Shown in pieces: positions 17,021-24,988 of a DNA stretch of 64,000 nucleotides. The stretch is from Amycolatopsis deserti (GTDB lineage Bacteria > Actinomycetota > Actinomycetes > Mycobacteriales > Pseudonocardiaceae). The stretch spans positions 553,914 through 617,913 of the forward strand of contig NZ_BNAU01000002.1 of the NCBI RefSeq assembly GCF_014653945.1, in the 5' to 3' direction. Within the stretch, counting starts at the first letter, position 1; each line of letters starts with the position of its first letter. Under the pieces are notes generated by a model. That model saw only the letters and a list, made by a program, of their open reading frames with translations. It ran no database searches and was not told the origin of the DNA. The position numbers were made by a program, and so were the translations under genes.

Positions 17021-17179
17021 TCAGCTCTCCCGGTGGAGGACGAGGTGCTCGTGGTACAGGACGTCGCCGGTCGCGGTGAAGCCGGTGTCGTCCACGTAGT
17101 CGATGCGGTTGCCGGTCACGGTGTAGCGGCCGGTGTGGGCTCCCCGTGCACCGGTGCGACCAGGGAGCACCGCACCCAC
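17021..17179 (-). pseudogene. Atu4866-family C-terminal fragment
   Basis: After the VOC stop codon the same frame continues and encodes HTGRYTVTGNRIDYVDDTGF and TATGDVLYHEHLVLHRES before a TGA at 17023-17021. This is the C-terminal beta-structure of the small Atu4866 family (about 80 residues), with the highly conserved (R/D)YTVTG.(R/H)IDYVDDTGFTA pattern. The first third of the family, normally starting MWVTADG, is absent. A GTG at 17179 could yield 52 residues, so it may be a translated remnant. The HxlR gene directly downstream is a plausible former partner. Confidence 0.5.
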
Positions 17180-17185
17180 CCGGTG

Positions 17186-17518
17186 CTACTTGCTGTGCAG
17201 CACGACCTCCATTCCTTCGTCTGTCCACACCAGACACCGCAGCTCGTGCGGGCCCTCCTCGACCGGGCCCACCTTCAGGCCCGCGGCCTCGGCCTCGGTG
17301 CGGGCGGCGGCCAGGTCGGCGACGCGCAGCAGCAACCCGGGTCCGGACGTCACGCTGTCCGTCCCGGCCAGCGCCACCCGCGCCCCGGCCACGTCGAACT
17401 GCGCCCACCGGTCGCCGTCGACGAACGTCGGGTCCGCGCCCAGCAGCCGCGACCACACGGCGACCGCGGCGGGCAGGTCGGCCACCGGGACGACCGTCGC
17501 GATCTTGTCCACCTCCAT
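17186..17518 (-). CDS. VOC-family (glyoxalase/bleomycin-resistance fold) protein
   Basis: 110 residues, one VOC module pair: MEVDKIATVVPVADLPAAVA, then VWSRLLGADPTF, and VTSGPGLLLRVADLAAARTE, then EVVLHSK. Canonical metal ligands are mostly missing (the first-strand His is replaced by Ala/Thr and the last position is Glu-Val-Val), so a binding role or a loss of metal is possible. Its ATG overlaps the stop of the GMC oxidoreductase by one base (TGATG), so it is translationally coupled to the C-glycoside genes. A role in processing a product of that pathway is only inferred. Confidence 0.72.
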   Translation of the reverse strand: MEVDKIATVVPVADLPAAVAVWSRLLGADPTFVDGDRWAQFDVAGARVALAGTDSVTSGPGLLLRVADLAAARTEAEAAGLKVGPVEEGPHELRCLVWTDEGMEVVLHSK

Positions 17519-18963
17519 CAGATCTCCTCCGCGATCCGCCGGGCCCCGGCGACGGCCAGCGCCACCGACGTCAGCGTCGGGTTGCAGGCGGTCGCGGTGG
17601 GGATGACGCCGTTGCCGGCCACGTGCAGGCCCTCGACACCCCACACCCGCGAAGACGGGTCGCACACGGACGTGCCGTCATCGGCCCGCCCCATCCGGAC
17701 CGTGCCCTGGTAGTGCAGGGACGCCCCGGGCGGGAGCGTGATCGGCTCGTCGTCCAGCGGCTCGCCGAGCGCGGACGCGGCCCGGCGCACCGCGGCGCGA
17801 GCCGCGTCCAGCGCGGCCTCGTCCCGCACGGTGAGCCGGTACTGGATGCGCATCGCCGGCATGCCGTAGCCGTCGCGCGCGGTGTCGTCGAACTCGACCC
17901 GGTCCTCGGCCCGCACGTCCTTCGCGCAGAACCAGCCCAACCCGACGATCGATCCGGGCGCGGGCACGTCGTCCGGCGCTAGCGGCACCGGGGACGCGTC
18001 GAGCTGCATCACCTGGCCGTGGAAGGGTTCGGCGTCGGTGAACGGCACCCAGCTCACCCCGCTCTGCCGCACGATCCGCGACCGGCCCCGCGGATCGATC
18101 TCCAGCGGTCCGACATCCCGCAACCGCACCGCGAACACCACCTGCGGCTGGTCGTTGAGGTAGCGGCCCAGCGCCGCCGGCCGCACCCCGGACGCCCACA
18201 GCAGTTGCGGCGTGCGCAGCGCGTCCGCGGCCACCACGACCCGCGCGGCGCGGACCTCGTGCTCACCGCCGTCCCGCAGATCGCGCACCAGCACACCACA
18301 CGCCCGCCCGTCCTCCACGAGCACGCGCGTCACCAGCGCTTCCGGGAACAGCGTGTGCCGCTCGTTGCGCCGGGTCGCCTCGCCGAACACGACGTCGGCC
18401 CCGGACCAGGTCAGCGCGCCGTCCGGATCGCACCGCACGGCCAGCGGCATCGGCCGCACCCGGCGGTCCTCGCTGCGGCCCGGGTCGAAGGCCGCGGCGA
18501 GCCGTTTGCGGACCTCGGCGGCGAAGGGCGCGTCGTCGAAGGCGTGCGCGGACACCCCGAGCAGGCGTTCGGCCTCGTCGAGCAGGTCGTCCAGGTCCGG
18601 CAGGAACCCGATCCGCTCGCTGTCGCCGGGGCGCGGGCAGGCCGCCGTCCAGTGCGCGCCCATGCCGCCGACGTTGGTGGACATGGCCGCGGCGGGCAGT
18701 CCCTCGCCGCCGAGGAGGAAGGTCCCCGGCCGCCCGCGCCGGGAACCACCGGGCCCCTCCGAGCGTCGCTGCGCCCGTTCCCGCGCGGCGGGGTCGGCGA
18801 TGTTCTTCACGTGCCCGCCCGGTGGATCGGCGAGCAACGGCCCGGCCTCGAACGTGGCGAGCCGCAGGTCCGGCCGCGTCTCGGACAGGATCCGCGCGTA
18901 CGCCGCGCCGCACGGTCCACTCCCGACGATCGCGACGTCCACCGCATCGGGGAACGCCCTCAT
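17518..18963 (-). CDS. GMC-family FAD oxidoreductase, candidate C-glycoside 3-oxidase (CarA-like)
   Basis: 481 residues. It has the N-terminal FAD Rossmann motif AIVGSGPCGAAYARIL (12-27), a middle substrate domain, and the C-terminal GMC region VWGVEGLHVAGNGVIPTA with NPTLTS (the Asn of the catalytic His/Asn pair). The His is likely in LHYQGTVRMG. This layout matches pyranose-oxidase-type enzymes such as the bacterial C-glycoside 3-oxidase, which oxidises the sugar C3-OH with O2 or another acceptor. It overlaps the beta-subunit gene by 4 bp (ATGA) and lies in one operon with both C-deglycosidase subunits, the known context of CarA. No signal peptide: cytoplasmic. Confidence 0.8.
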   Translation of the reverse strand: MRAFPDAVDVAIVGSGPCGAAYARILSETRPDLRLATFEAGPLLADPPGGHVKNIADPAARERAQRRSEGPGGSRRGRPGTFLLGGEGLPAAAMSTNVGGMGAHWTAACPRPGDSERIGFLPDLDDLLDEAERLLGVSAHAFDDAPFAAEVRKRLAAAFDPGRSEDRRVRPMPLAVRCDPDGALTWSGADVVFGEATRRNERHTLFPEALVTRVLVEDGRACGVLVRDLRDGGEHEVRAARVVVAADALRTPQLLWASGVRPAALGRYLNDQPQVVFAVRLRDVGPLEIDPRGRSRIVRQSGVSWVPFTDAEPFHGQVMQLDASPVPLAPDDVPAPGSIVGLGWFCAKDVRAEDRVEFDDTARDGYGMPAMRIQYRLTVRDEAALDAARAAVRRAASALGEPLDDEPITLPPGASLHYQGTVRMGRADDGTSVCDPSSRVWGVEGLHVAGNGVIPTATACNPTLTSVALAVAGARRIAEEI

Positions 18964-19331
18964 GCCAGGACCAGCCGCTTGCGGTCGCGCCCGCCGCCGG
19001 GCACCGGCATGTAGGAGATGCGTAGCCGCACGGAGACGGCCACGTCGTGCTCGCCCGGCGTCAGCGGCTCGTCGGTGGTGAAGCCGAGCACCGCGCGTTC
19101 CCCCATCTCCCACCGGTCGTCGGTGACCCGGGGCAGTTCGGCGAAGGTGTAGGTGTTGCCGTGCACGGTGAACGTGGTGCGCTCCGGCGGCACCGGCGTG
19201 CCGTCCAGGACGAGGTCCACGGCCTCCACCATGGACAGGAAGAGCCCGCGGTAGTAGGGCATCCGCACCTCCACCTCCCCGCCGTCCTCGCCGCGGGCGC
19301 GCAGGCCGCACACGATGTACTGGTCGAACAC
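18960..19331 (-). CDS. C-glycoside deglycosidase beta subunit (DUF6379-type)
   Basis: 123 residues, starting at GTG 19331 behind GAGGAGA: MFDQYIVCGLRARGEDGGEV, with PYYRGLFLSMVEAVDLVLDG and a beta-rich remainder containing YTFAELPRVTDDRWEMGERA. This is the small subunit that pairs with a TIM-barrel subunit in characterised C-deglycosidases (CarC/DfgB-type). On its own the subunit has no known activity; in the complex it shapes the active site for cleaving the C-C bond of 3-keto C-glycosides. Position between the alpha subunit (10-bp gap) and the GMC oxidase (4-bp overlap) supports the call strongly. Confidence 0.82.
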   Translation of the reverse strand: MFDQYIVCGLRARGEDGGEVEVRMPYYRGLFLSMVEAVDLVLDGTPVPPERTTFTVHGNTYTFAELPRVTDDRWEMGERAVLGFTTDEPLTPGEHDVAVSVRLRISYMPVPGGGRDRKRLVLA

Positions 19332-19341
19332 TGCGATCTCC

Positions 19342-20337
19342 TCAGGGGGTTTCGCCGAGCAGCCGCGCCAGCATCTCCTGCTGGCGGCGCACCTGCTCGA
19401 CGCTGTCGACGGGGAAGGCGTCCTGGATGTGCCGGTTGCCCTCGTACTCGCTGGACAGGTAGCCGGTGAACCCGCCGTCGGCGAGCACCGGCACGATTTC
19501 GTCGTAGGGGATGCTGTACTCGTACCCCTCGTCGGTCATCTCGTAGAACTTCGCCTGCACGTGCCCGATGAACGGCAGGTGCTCCAGCATGTCCTTCGGC
19601 TCGGTCCAGATGTAGTGGGTGGCCTGGCGCGCCAGGCCGAACTCGACCGGCCCGCCGCCGCGGTAGTTGACGATGTCCATCAGCGCGTGGGTGTCGCCGT
19701 GGTCGTCGTAGGTCCGCACGATGTAGTCGACGAGATCCGGCCGCGCGCCGTCGCGCAGGGCGCGTTCGCTGACCACGCGCGGGAACCGCCGGACGTGCAC
19801 GCCCATGTCCGGCATCAGCCCGAGCACGTGCGGGCCGAACCGGTGCATCACCTCGAGGTGCTCGAGGATCCACGGGTGGGAGAAGTGGAACGGCGCGTGC
19901 ACCTCGAGCAGCAACCGGACGCCGCGGTCCTCGGCGTAGGGCGCGGCGGCGGCCATCACCTCGGGCGAGAAGTTGATGGTGGCCTTGACGATGCCGGCGC
20001 CGAGCCGGGCCGCGATGTCGATGTCGCGCCGCAGCGAGGCCACCTGCTCGTCGAGGGTGAGCCAGCGGTCCGCGTGGAGCTTGGTGTCGAGGAAGGCGTT
20101 GGTGGCGACCGGGGTCGTCCCGTAGGTCGCCATCCAGCCGTGCCAGCGCGCCACGAACTCGTCGGTCAGCACCGGGTAGCCCGGGATGGACTGCTCCGGG
20201 ATGATCTCGATCCCCAGGGCGCCCATCGACGCGCAGGCGGCGACGCAGTCCTCGACGGACATGGTGCGCAGGAAGTACTCCTCCTGGAAGGAATACAGGC
20301 TCACGCCGCGGCGCGGGCGGTCGGGAGGGGCGCTCAC
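19342..20337 (-). CDS. C-glycoside deglycosidase alpha subunit, TIM-barrel (sugar phosphate isomerase/epimerase fold)
   Basis: 331 residues from GTG 20337 (GAGGAGA upstream). The start GVSLYSFQEEYFLRTMSVED and the body fit AP-endonuclease-2-type TIM barrels of C-deglycosidases (CarB/DgpB/DfgA-type). Likely metal ligands are Glu in LLLEVHAPFHF, Asp in GLMPDMGVH, His in FIGHVQAKFY and Glu in LSSEYEGNR, a full set for the Mn2+ site that abstracts a proton and cleaves the C-C bond. It heads the operon alpha-beta-GMC-VOC. The operator-like site at 20357-20374 lies 20 bp upstream. Confidence 0.82.
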   Translation of the reverse strand: MSAPPDRPRRGVSLYSFQEEYFLRTMSVEDCVAACASMGALGIEIIPEQSIPGYPVLTDEFVARWHGWMATYGTTPVATNAFLDTKLHADRWLTLDEQVASLRRDIDIAARLGAGIVKATINFSPEVMAAAAPYAEDRGVRLLLEVHAPFHFSHPWILEHLEVMHRFGPHVLGLMPDMGVHVRRFPRVVSERALRDGARPDLVDYIVRTYDDHGDTHALMDIVNYRGGGPVEFGLARQATHYIWTEPKDMLEHLPFIGHVQAKFYEMTDEGYEYSIPYDEIVPVLADGGFTGYLSSEYEGNRHIQDAFPVDSVEQVRRQQEMLARLLGETP

Positions 20338-20356
20338 GGGATCTCCTCTACTTTCA

Positions 20357-20374
20357 GATTCAGCATGATGATTC
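20357..20374. promoter_or_regulatory. C-glycoside regulon operator, site 1 (before the alpha subunit gene)
   Basis: GATTCAGCATGATGATTC matches the perfect palindrome at 24937-24954 in 14 of 18 positions and the site at 32455-32472 in 13 of 18. It lies between the TetR gene stop and the alpha-subunit start, placing it in that operon's promoter region. Confidence 0.65.
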
Positions 20375-20420
20375 TAGTTTTGTGAGCCGCGAAAAGCGAG
20401 GGCCTTCCGCGGCGGAACAG

Positions 20421-21134
20421 TCAGCGGCGGCGCTTCTTCGGCGGCGCCGCCGGCTGGGTGAGGAAGGCCAGCACCATCCGCGCGAGGTCGGCCAGGATGT
20501 CCGACCACTCCCCCTCGCCGGAGGCCTGCTGCGTGCTGCCCAGGGCCAGCCAGCGGGCGAGCACGCTGTAGACGACGGTGAAGCTCCACTCCAGCGCGCG
20601 GCGCGGCTCGGGGTGGCTGATCTCGTCCGCCCGCTCGGCCAGCGCGGCGACGAACGCCTCCCGCAGCTCCGCGTGCGCGGCCCCACCCAGCTCGGCGATC
20701 TGCGCGTCGGTGTTGGCCAGCAGCATGAACGGGCCGAGCACCGGCGCGTTGCGGCGCAGCAGGTCGGCCGCCGTGCCGATGACCCGCTCGACCGCCTCGC
20801 CGAAGGTCTCCCCCGCCGGGGCGGGCTCGGCGAACGCCGCGCGCTGCTGGTCGCCGATCCGTTCCATCTCGCGGGCGTGCGCGGTGCGGATCAGGTCGTC
20901 CTTGCTGCTCACCCGGCCGTAGATCGACCCGGTGGACACCCCGGCGCGCTGGGCGACGTCGGCGAGGGTGAAGGAGTCCGAGCGGCGTTCGACCAGCAGC
21001 GCGATCACCGCGTCCAGTGCCTTGTCGAACGACAGCCGGCTGCGTTCCTGCTTGGGCTCCCGGACCCGGGCGTTGACGCTCTCCACGGGCCGACCGTACG
21101 GCACCGCGGTCACCGACGGCGACACCGGGATCAC
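20421..21134 (-). CDS. TetR-family regulator of the C-glycoside island (candidate)
   Basis: 237 residues from a GTG overlapping the flavin-reductase stop by 4 bp (GTGA). The HTH is FTLADVAQRAGVSTGSIYGR, then VSSKDDLIRTAHAREMERIG. The C-terminus is basic (PPKKRRR). A shorter start near VESVNARVREPKQERSRL is possible because the first 20 residues are poorly conserved-looking. It is third in the operon GPH transporter - flavin reductase - TetR. It is the best local candidate for binding the shared operator sites, since no other regulator is internal to the island except the LysR at its far end (inference). Confidence 0.83.
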   Translation of the reverse strand: MIPVSPSVTAVPYGRPVESVNARVREPKQERSRLSFDKALDAVIALLVERRSDSFTLADVAQRAGVSTGSIYGRVSSKDDLIRTAHAREMERIGDQQRAAFAEPAPAGETFGEAVERVIGTAADLLRRNAPVLGPFMLLANTDAQIAELGGAAHAELREAFVAALAERADEISHPEPRRALEWSFTVVYSVLARWLALGSTQQASGEGEWSDILADLARMVLAFLTQPAAPPKKRRR

Positions 21135-21610
21135 GCCGGCACCGCCGCCGCGGCGTAGCGGCCGCGCAGGAACACCATCGGCTCCCCCGCCTCCGGCTCG
21201 ACCTCCAGCGCGCGCACCCGGCCCAGCACCAGCTCGTGATCGCCGGCCGGGCGCACCGCTTCGATGTCGCAGCCGACCCGCAGGACCGTGCCGGACAGCC
21301 GCGGCCCGAACGGTGCCGGACCGGGCAGGCCGTGCACGGCGAACCGGTCCGGCGCCTTGCGCACGAAGTCCCGGCACAGCCCTTCGCTGCCGGCGGCGAG
21401 GACGTTGGCGCAGAAGCGGCCGGTCTCGCGGATCCGGGGCCACGACGTGCTGGCCCGGTCGGGCAGGAAGCCCACCAGCGGCGGGTCCAGCGACACCGAG
21501 GTGAACGTGCCGACCACCATCGAAACGCCGGTGCCGGCGGTGATGACGCAGACGCCGGTCGGGTAGTGGCTCAGCGCGCGCCGGAACTCGGCGCCGTCGG
21601 ACGGGTTCAC
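21131..21610 (-). CDS. Flavin reductase (FMN-binding, HpaC/RutF-like)
   Basis: 159 residues from GTG 21610 behind AAGGAGGG. The sequence FRRALSHYPTGVCVITAGTG, then GTFTSVSLDPPLVGFLPDRA, SFCAN-like RFCANVLAAGSEGL and DHELVLGRVRALE is typical of the NAD(P)H:flavin reductase partner of two-component monooxygenases. It supplies reduced FMN or FAD. The oxygenase partner is probably the luciferase-like monooxygenase at 31323, 10 kb away but linked by the shared operator motif. It lies between the transporter gene (1-bp gap) and the TetR gene. Confidence 0.85.
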   Translation of the reverse strand: MNPSDGAEFRRALSHYPTGVCVITAGTGVSMVVGTFTSVSLDPPLVGFLPDRASTSWPRIRETGRFCANVLAAGSEGLCRDFVRKAPDRFAVHGLPGPAPFGPRLSGTVLRVGCDIEAVRPAGDHELVLGRVRALEVEPEAGEPMVFLRGRYAAAAVPA

Positions 21611-21611
21611 G

Positions 21612-23000
21612 TCAGCCCTCCTCCTTCGCGCGGCTCGCGCGGTCGATCTCCTCGGCCATCCGTTCGTGCTTGCCGTCGAGGTCCCAGAACGCCATCGTCA
21701 GCGCCTGCAGCGCGATCAGCAGCAGCGGGGCGCCGTAGAACATCACCCGGATCGCGGTCAGCGCCGAGCCGTTCGCCTCGCCGGGCGTGTAGCCGGCCAG
21801 GCCGAGGCCGTAGGCGACGGCGGCCGCGCCGACCGCCGAGCCGACCTTGGTGGCGAAGCTGATGCCCGAGGAGAGCAGCCCCTCGTTGCGGGTGCCGAAG
21901 CGCCACTGCTGGTACTCGACGGTGTCGGCGACCATGGTGAACATCGAGACCATCGACAGGTTGATCGCCAGCGTGCCGAGGATGTAGCAGGTGAGGAACG
22001 CGGGGAAGCTGCTCTCCAGGGGCAGCATCGCGGCCCAGAAGACGAACCCGACCGCCAGCGCCTGGATGTTGCCGCGCCGCTTGCCAAACCGCCGGTAGTA
22101 CGCCGGGGCCACGAACCCGCCGACGATCATCGCGCCGGAGACCAGCGGCAGCAGGACCGAGATCGCCCACGGCGCGTGCAGCACCGACAGTGCGAAGTAG
22201 ACGGTCACCGCGAGCACCATGCCCAGCCGCACGAAGTTGAGCACGCCGTAGACGAAGGTGATCTTCCAGACGCGGTTGCCCCACAGGGTGCGCATCGCGT
22301 CGCGCGGGCGGAGCGAGTCGGTCTCCGGCGGCAGCGCGTAGCGCTCCTTGCAGACCAGGAAGGTGAACACGAAGAACCCGACGGACAGCACGCTGAAGAT
22401 CAGCGTCGCGATGGTCCAGCCGTGTTGCTCGTTCCCGCCGCCGAGCAGGGCCACGAACGGCGTGGTCCCCGCGGTGACGATGATCGATCCGACCGAGCTG
22501 CCGATCGCGCGCAGCCCGCCCATCTGCATGCGTTCCTGAGAATCCCGCGTCATCATCGGCAGCAGCGAGCTGTACGGGACGTTGACCAGCGAGAACAGCA
22601 GGCCCAGCGTCAGGTAGGTGAGGAAGGCGTAGATCAGCTTCCCGGTGTCGCCGATGTCCGGGACGGTGAAGGTGAGCACGCCGAGGACGCCGAACGGGAT
22701 CGACGCGAAGATCAGGTAGGGCCGCGCCTTGCCCCAGCGCGAACGCGTGCGGTCGACCAGCACGCCGATCGCCGGGTCGACGATCGCGTCCAGCAGCCGG
22801 GCGACCAGGAACAGGGTGCCGAGCGCGGCGACCGGCACCACGGCGACGTCGGTGTAGTAGTAGAGCAGGAAGCCGCCGACCAGGTTCCAGGAGAGGTTCG
22901 AGGCGAGGTCGCCGGCTCCGTAGCCGAGCTTCTCCCGCCATCCGAGCCGGACCGCGTGTCCGGGCGTCACCCGCGGGGTGACGTCGCTGGTGATGTCCAC
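21612..23000 (-). CDS. GPH-family (MelB-like) glycoside:cation symporter
   Basis: 462 residues, 12 predicted membrane segments. Family signs are LGYGAGDLASNLSWNLVGGF, ARLLDAIVDPAIGVLVDRTR (the MelB D-x3-D-type cation site), SRWGKARPYLIFASIPFGVL and TRNEGLLSSGISFATKVGSA. GPH symporters import glycosides such as melibiose, glucuronides and isoprimeverose with Na+ or H+. It starts at GTG 23000 behind AAAGGAG and leads the operon transporter - flavin reductase - TetR. With the deglycosidase genes it is the likely uptake system for glycosides (inference). Confidence 0.86.
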   Translation of the reverse strand: MDITSDVTPRVTPGHAVRLGWREKLGYGAGDLASNLSWNLVGGFLLYYYTDVAVVPVAALGTLFLVARLLDAIVDPAIGVLVDRTRSRWGKARPYLIFASIPFGVLGVLTFTVPDIGDTGKLIYAFLTYLTLGLLFSLVNVPYSSLLPMMTRDSQERMQMGGLRAIGSSVGSIIVTAGTTPFVALLGGGNEQHGWTIATLIFSVLSVGFFVFTFLVCKERYALPPETDSLRPRDAMRTLWGNRVWKITFVYGVLNFVRLGMVLAVTVYFALSVLHAPWAISVLLPLVSGAMIVGGFVAPAYYRRFGKRRGNIQALAVGFVFWAAMLPLESSFPAFLTCYILGTLAINLSMVSMFTMVADTVEYQQWRFGTRNEGLLSSGISFATKVGSAVGAAAVAYGLGLAGYTPGEANGSALTAIRVMFYGAPLLLIALQALTMAFWDLDGKHERMAEEIDRASRAKEEG

Positions 23001-23085
23001 AGTGCCGCTCCTTTGCGCACAACGGCGCCGTCGTGGCGCCGGGGAAGACCCTGACCACGATGCGGCACCGGGTCAGTGTAAAGGA

Positions 23086-23103
23086 AATTCATAGTTCGGA
23101 TTC
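23086..23103. promoter_or_regulatory. C-glycoside regulon operator, weaker fourth site (before the transporter operon)
   Basis: AATTCATAGTTCGGATTC keeps both half-elements (ATTCA and GATTC) at the same distance as in the site at 20357, with 11 of 18 positions identical overall. It lies 86 bp upstream of the transporter GTG. Confidence 0.4.
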
Positions 23104-23283
23104 TGCTTATCCACGGGACCGATGCCGCGCGCGTGACCTGGGCAAACACCGCGCCGAGCGCTCCCGGCCGCTGGGCACGTGGTGCATAATCCCGGCGACG
23201 GCGGGGTGCGCCCGCGAGCCGCCCGTCGGGGAGCCGACCCCTCTCCGCGCCCGGTCGCCGCCGTCGGTTCCAGGAGCCTTCCC

Positions 23284-23640
23284 GTGTCCCCCACCGCAAG
23301 CGGGCGCCGCGCCCTGTTCGCCCGCCTCGTCCTCGTCACCGCGCCCGGTCGCCGCCGTGGCACCAGAGACTCCCCCGCGCCCCCGCCCACCGCACCGCAC
23401 AGCACCCGGCCGCCGCCCCCAGGGAGTCCTCCGTGCCCCTCGCCCCCACCGCAAGCGGGCGCCGCGCCCTGTTCGCCCGCCTCGTCCTCGTCACCGCGCC
23501 CGGTCGCCGCCGTGGCGCCAGAGACTCCCCCGCGCCCCCGCCCACCGCACAGCACCCGGCCGCCGCCCCCAGGGAGTCCTCCGTGCCCCTCGCCCCCACC
23601 GCAAGCGGGCGCCGCGCCCTGTTCGCCTGCCTCTTCCTCG
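23284..23640 (+). repeat. Tandem triplication covering the 5' end of an MFS gene (150/155-bp units)
   Basis: The block that begins ACCGCAAGCGGGCGCCGCG occurs at 23293, 23448 and 23598, i.e. with periods of 155 and 150 bp. Copies 1 and 2 are nearly identical to each other over their whole length (the first has 5 extra bases, CGCAC, in the linker). Copy 3 diverges after about 60 bp into the real gene (TGCCTCTTCCTC for CGCCTCGTCCTC). Copies 2 and 3 each carry AGGGAG and a GTG at identical spacing (GTG 23433 and 23583), so both could start translation in the same frame. The remaining 23001-23283 stretch holds only the weak operator and promoter-like sequence. Confidence 0.85.
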
Positions 23641-24945
23641 TCACCGCGCTCGGCGCGCTCGACCAGACGATCGTCGCCACCGCGCTGCCCGCGATCGTCG
23701 CCGAACTGGGCGCACCGTCGCGCGCCTCATGGGTCGTCACCGCCTACGCGCTGGCCCTGACCGCCGCGATGCCGGCCGCCGGGGCGCTGGGCGACCGCTT
23801 CGGGCACCGCCGGGTGCTGACCCTGTCGATCGCGGTGTTCGTGGCCGCGTCCGCCGCCTGCGGGTTCGCCGGCGACGTCGCGTTCCTCGCCGCCGCACGG
23901 CTGGCGCAGGGCCTCGGTGGCGCCGGATTGCTGGTGCTGCCGCAGGCCGTCGTGGCCGGCGCGGTGCCGGCTCGCGAGCGCGCCGCGTTCCTCGGGCCGC
24001 TCGGGGCGGTGTACGCGATCGCCACGGTGGCCGGTCCCCTGCTCGGCGGCTGGCTCACCGACGTCACGTCCTGGCGCTGGGTCTTCTGGCTCAACCTGCC
24101 GCTCGGGGCCGCGGCGGTCGTGCTCGTCCGCGCCGCCGTCCCGGCCGACCGCGGTCTCGCCGGGCGCGGGCGGTTCGACACGCTCGGCGCGGTCCTGCTC
24201 GCCACGGCGGCCACCGGTCTCGTCCTGGTCACCACCACGGCCGCCGAAACCGGCTGGAACGCCGTCACCACCACGGCAGCGGCGCTCACCGCGGTGACCG
24301 GCGCGGTCGCTCTCGGGTGGGAGCGGCGGGCCGCCAACCCGGTCCTCCCGGTGGCGTTGTTGCGCGACCGCACGGTGCGGTTGAGCTGCGTGCTGGCGCT
24401 GACCGGCGGGATCGGCCTGTTCGGCGTGCTGGCCTACGTGCCGACGTGGGTGCAGGAGGTGTACCGCCGCCTCGGCGACCACGTCGGGGCTCCTGCTGCT
24501 GCCGGTCACCGCCGGGATCGTCGCCGGGGTCAACACCTCCGGGTTCGCGGTGCGCCGCTGGGGCGCGTGGCGCCCCTTCCCCGTCGCGGGGTGCGCGTTG
24601 TCCGGCGGCGCGGCCGCGGCACTGGCGTGGGCCGGCGCGGCGCCGCTGCCCGTGGTCGCGGCCCTGCTCGCGCTGCTGGGCCTGGGCACCGGGCTGTTCA
24701 TGCAGATCGTCGTCGTGGTGGCGCAGGACGCGGGCGGCGCCCGGCGGGCCGGAGCGGTCACGGCAGGACTGGCCTTCGTCCGGGAGACCGGGGTGACCGT
24801 CGGCGCGGCCGTGCTCGGCGCCCTGGTCGCCCGGGCGGCGGGCGGGTCCTACGCGCCGGTGTTCGCGACCGCCGCGGCGTGCTTCGCGGCCGGGCTCGCC
24901 TGCGCACTGGCCCTCCCAGACCAAAGACTAGAATCAGAATCATAA
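23583..24945 (+). pseudogene. DHA2-type MFS efflux permease, frameshifted
   Basis: The frame from GTG 23583 encodes a typical 14-TM drug exporter start: LFLVTALGALDQTIVATALP, then GALGDRFGHRRVLTLSIAVF and LLGGWLTDVTSWRWVFWLNL. At about 24464-24471 (TACCGCCGCC) a 1-base insertion shifts the frame; continuing in the +1 frame restores family sequence (ASATTSGLLLLPVTAG and on to LVARAAGGSYAPVFA) to TAA at 24943-24945. If CGCCGC had one base less the gene would be intact, so it is either recently broken or a sequencing error. An alternative start at GTG 23433 would add 50 residues encoded by the tandem repeat. The stop codon overlaps the operator at 24937. Confidence 0.75.
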
Positions 24946-24954
24946 TTATGATTC
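24937..24954. promoter_or_regulatory. C-glycoside regulon operator, site 2 (perfect palindrome before the TIM-barrel operon)
   Basis: GAATCATAATTATGATTC is a perfect 18-bp palindrome and contains TATGAT (24947-24952), a good -10 box for the operon starting at 24989. An extra half-site GAATCA (24931-24936) abuts it. It overlaps the stop codon of the upstream MFS frame. AT-rich in a GC-rich genome, it stands out by composition. Confidence 0.75.
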
Positions 24955-24988
24955 ACTGGTGCACCCGACCTTCTGGAGTTGATCGACG

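Noticed and set aside
23284..23640. CRISPR-like array
   Set aside because: Units are long (150/155 bp), carry coding sequence and a ribosome-binding site, and have no spacer pattern or cas genes.
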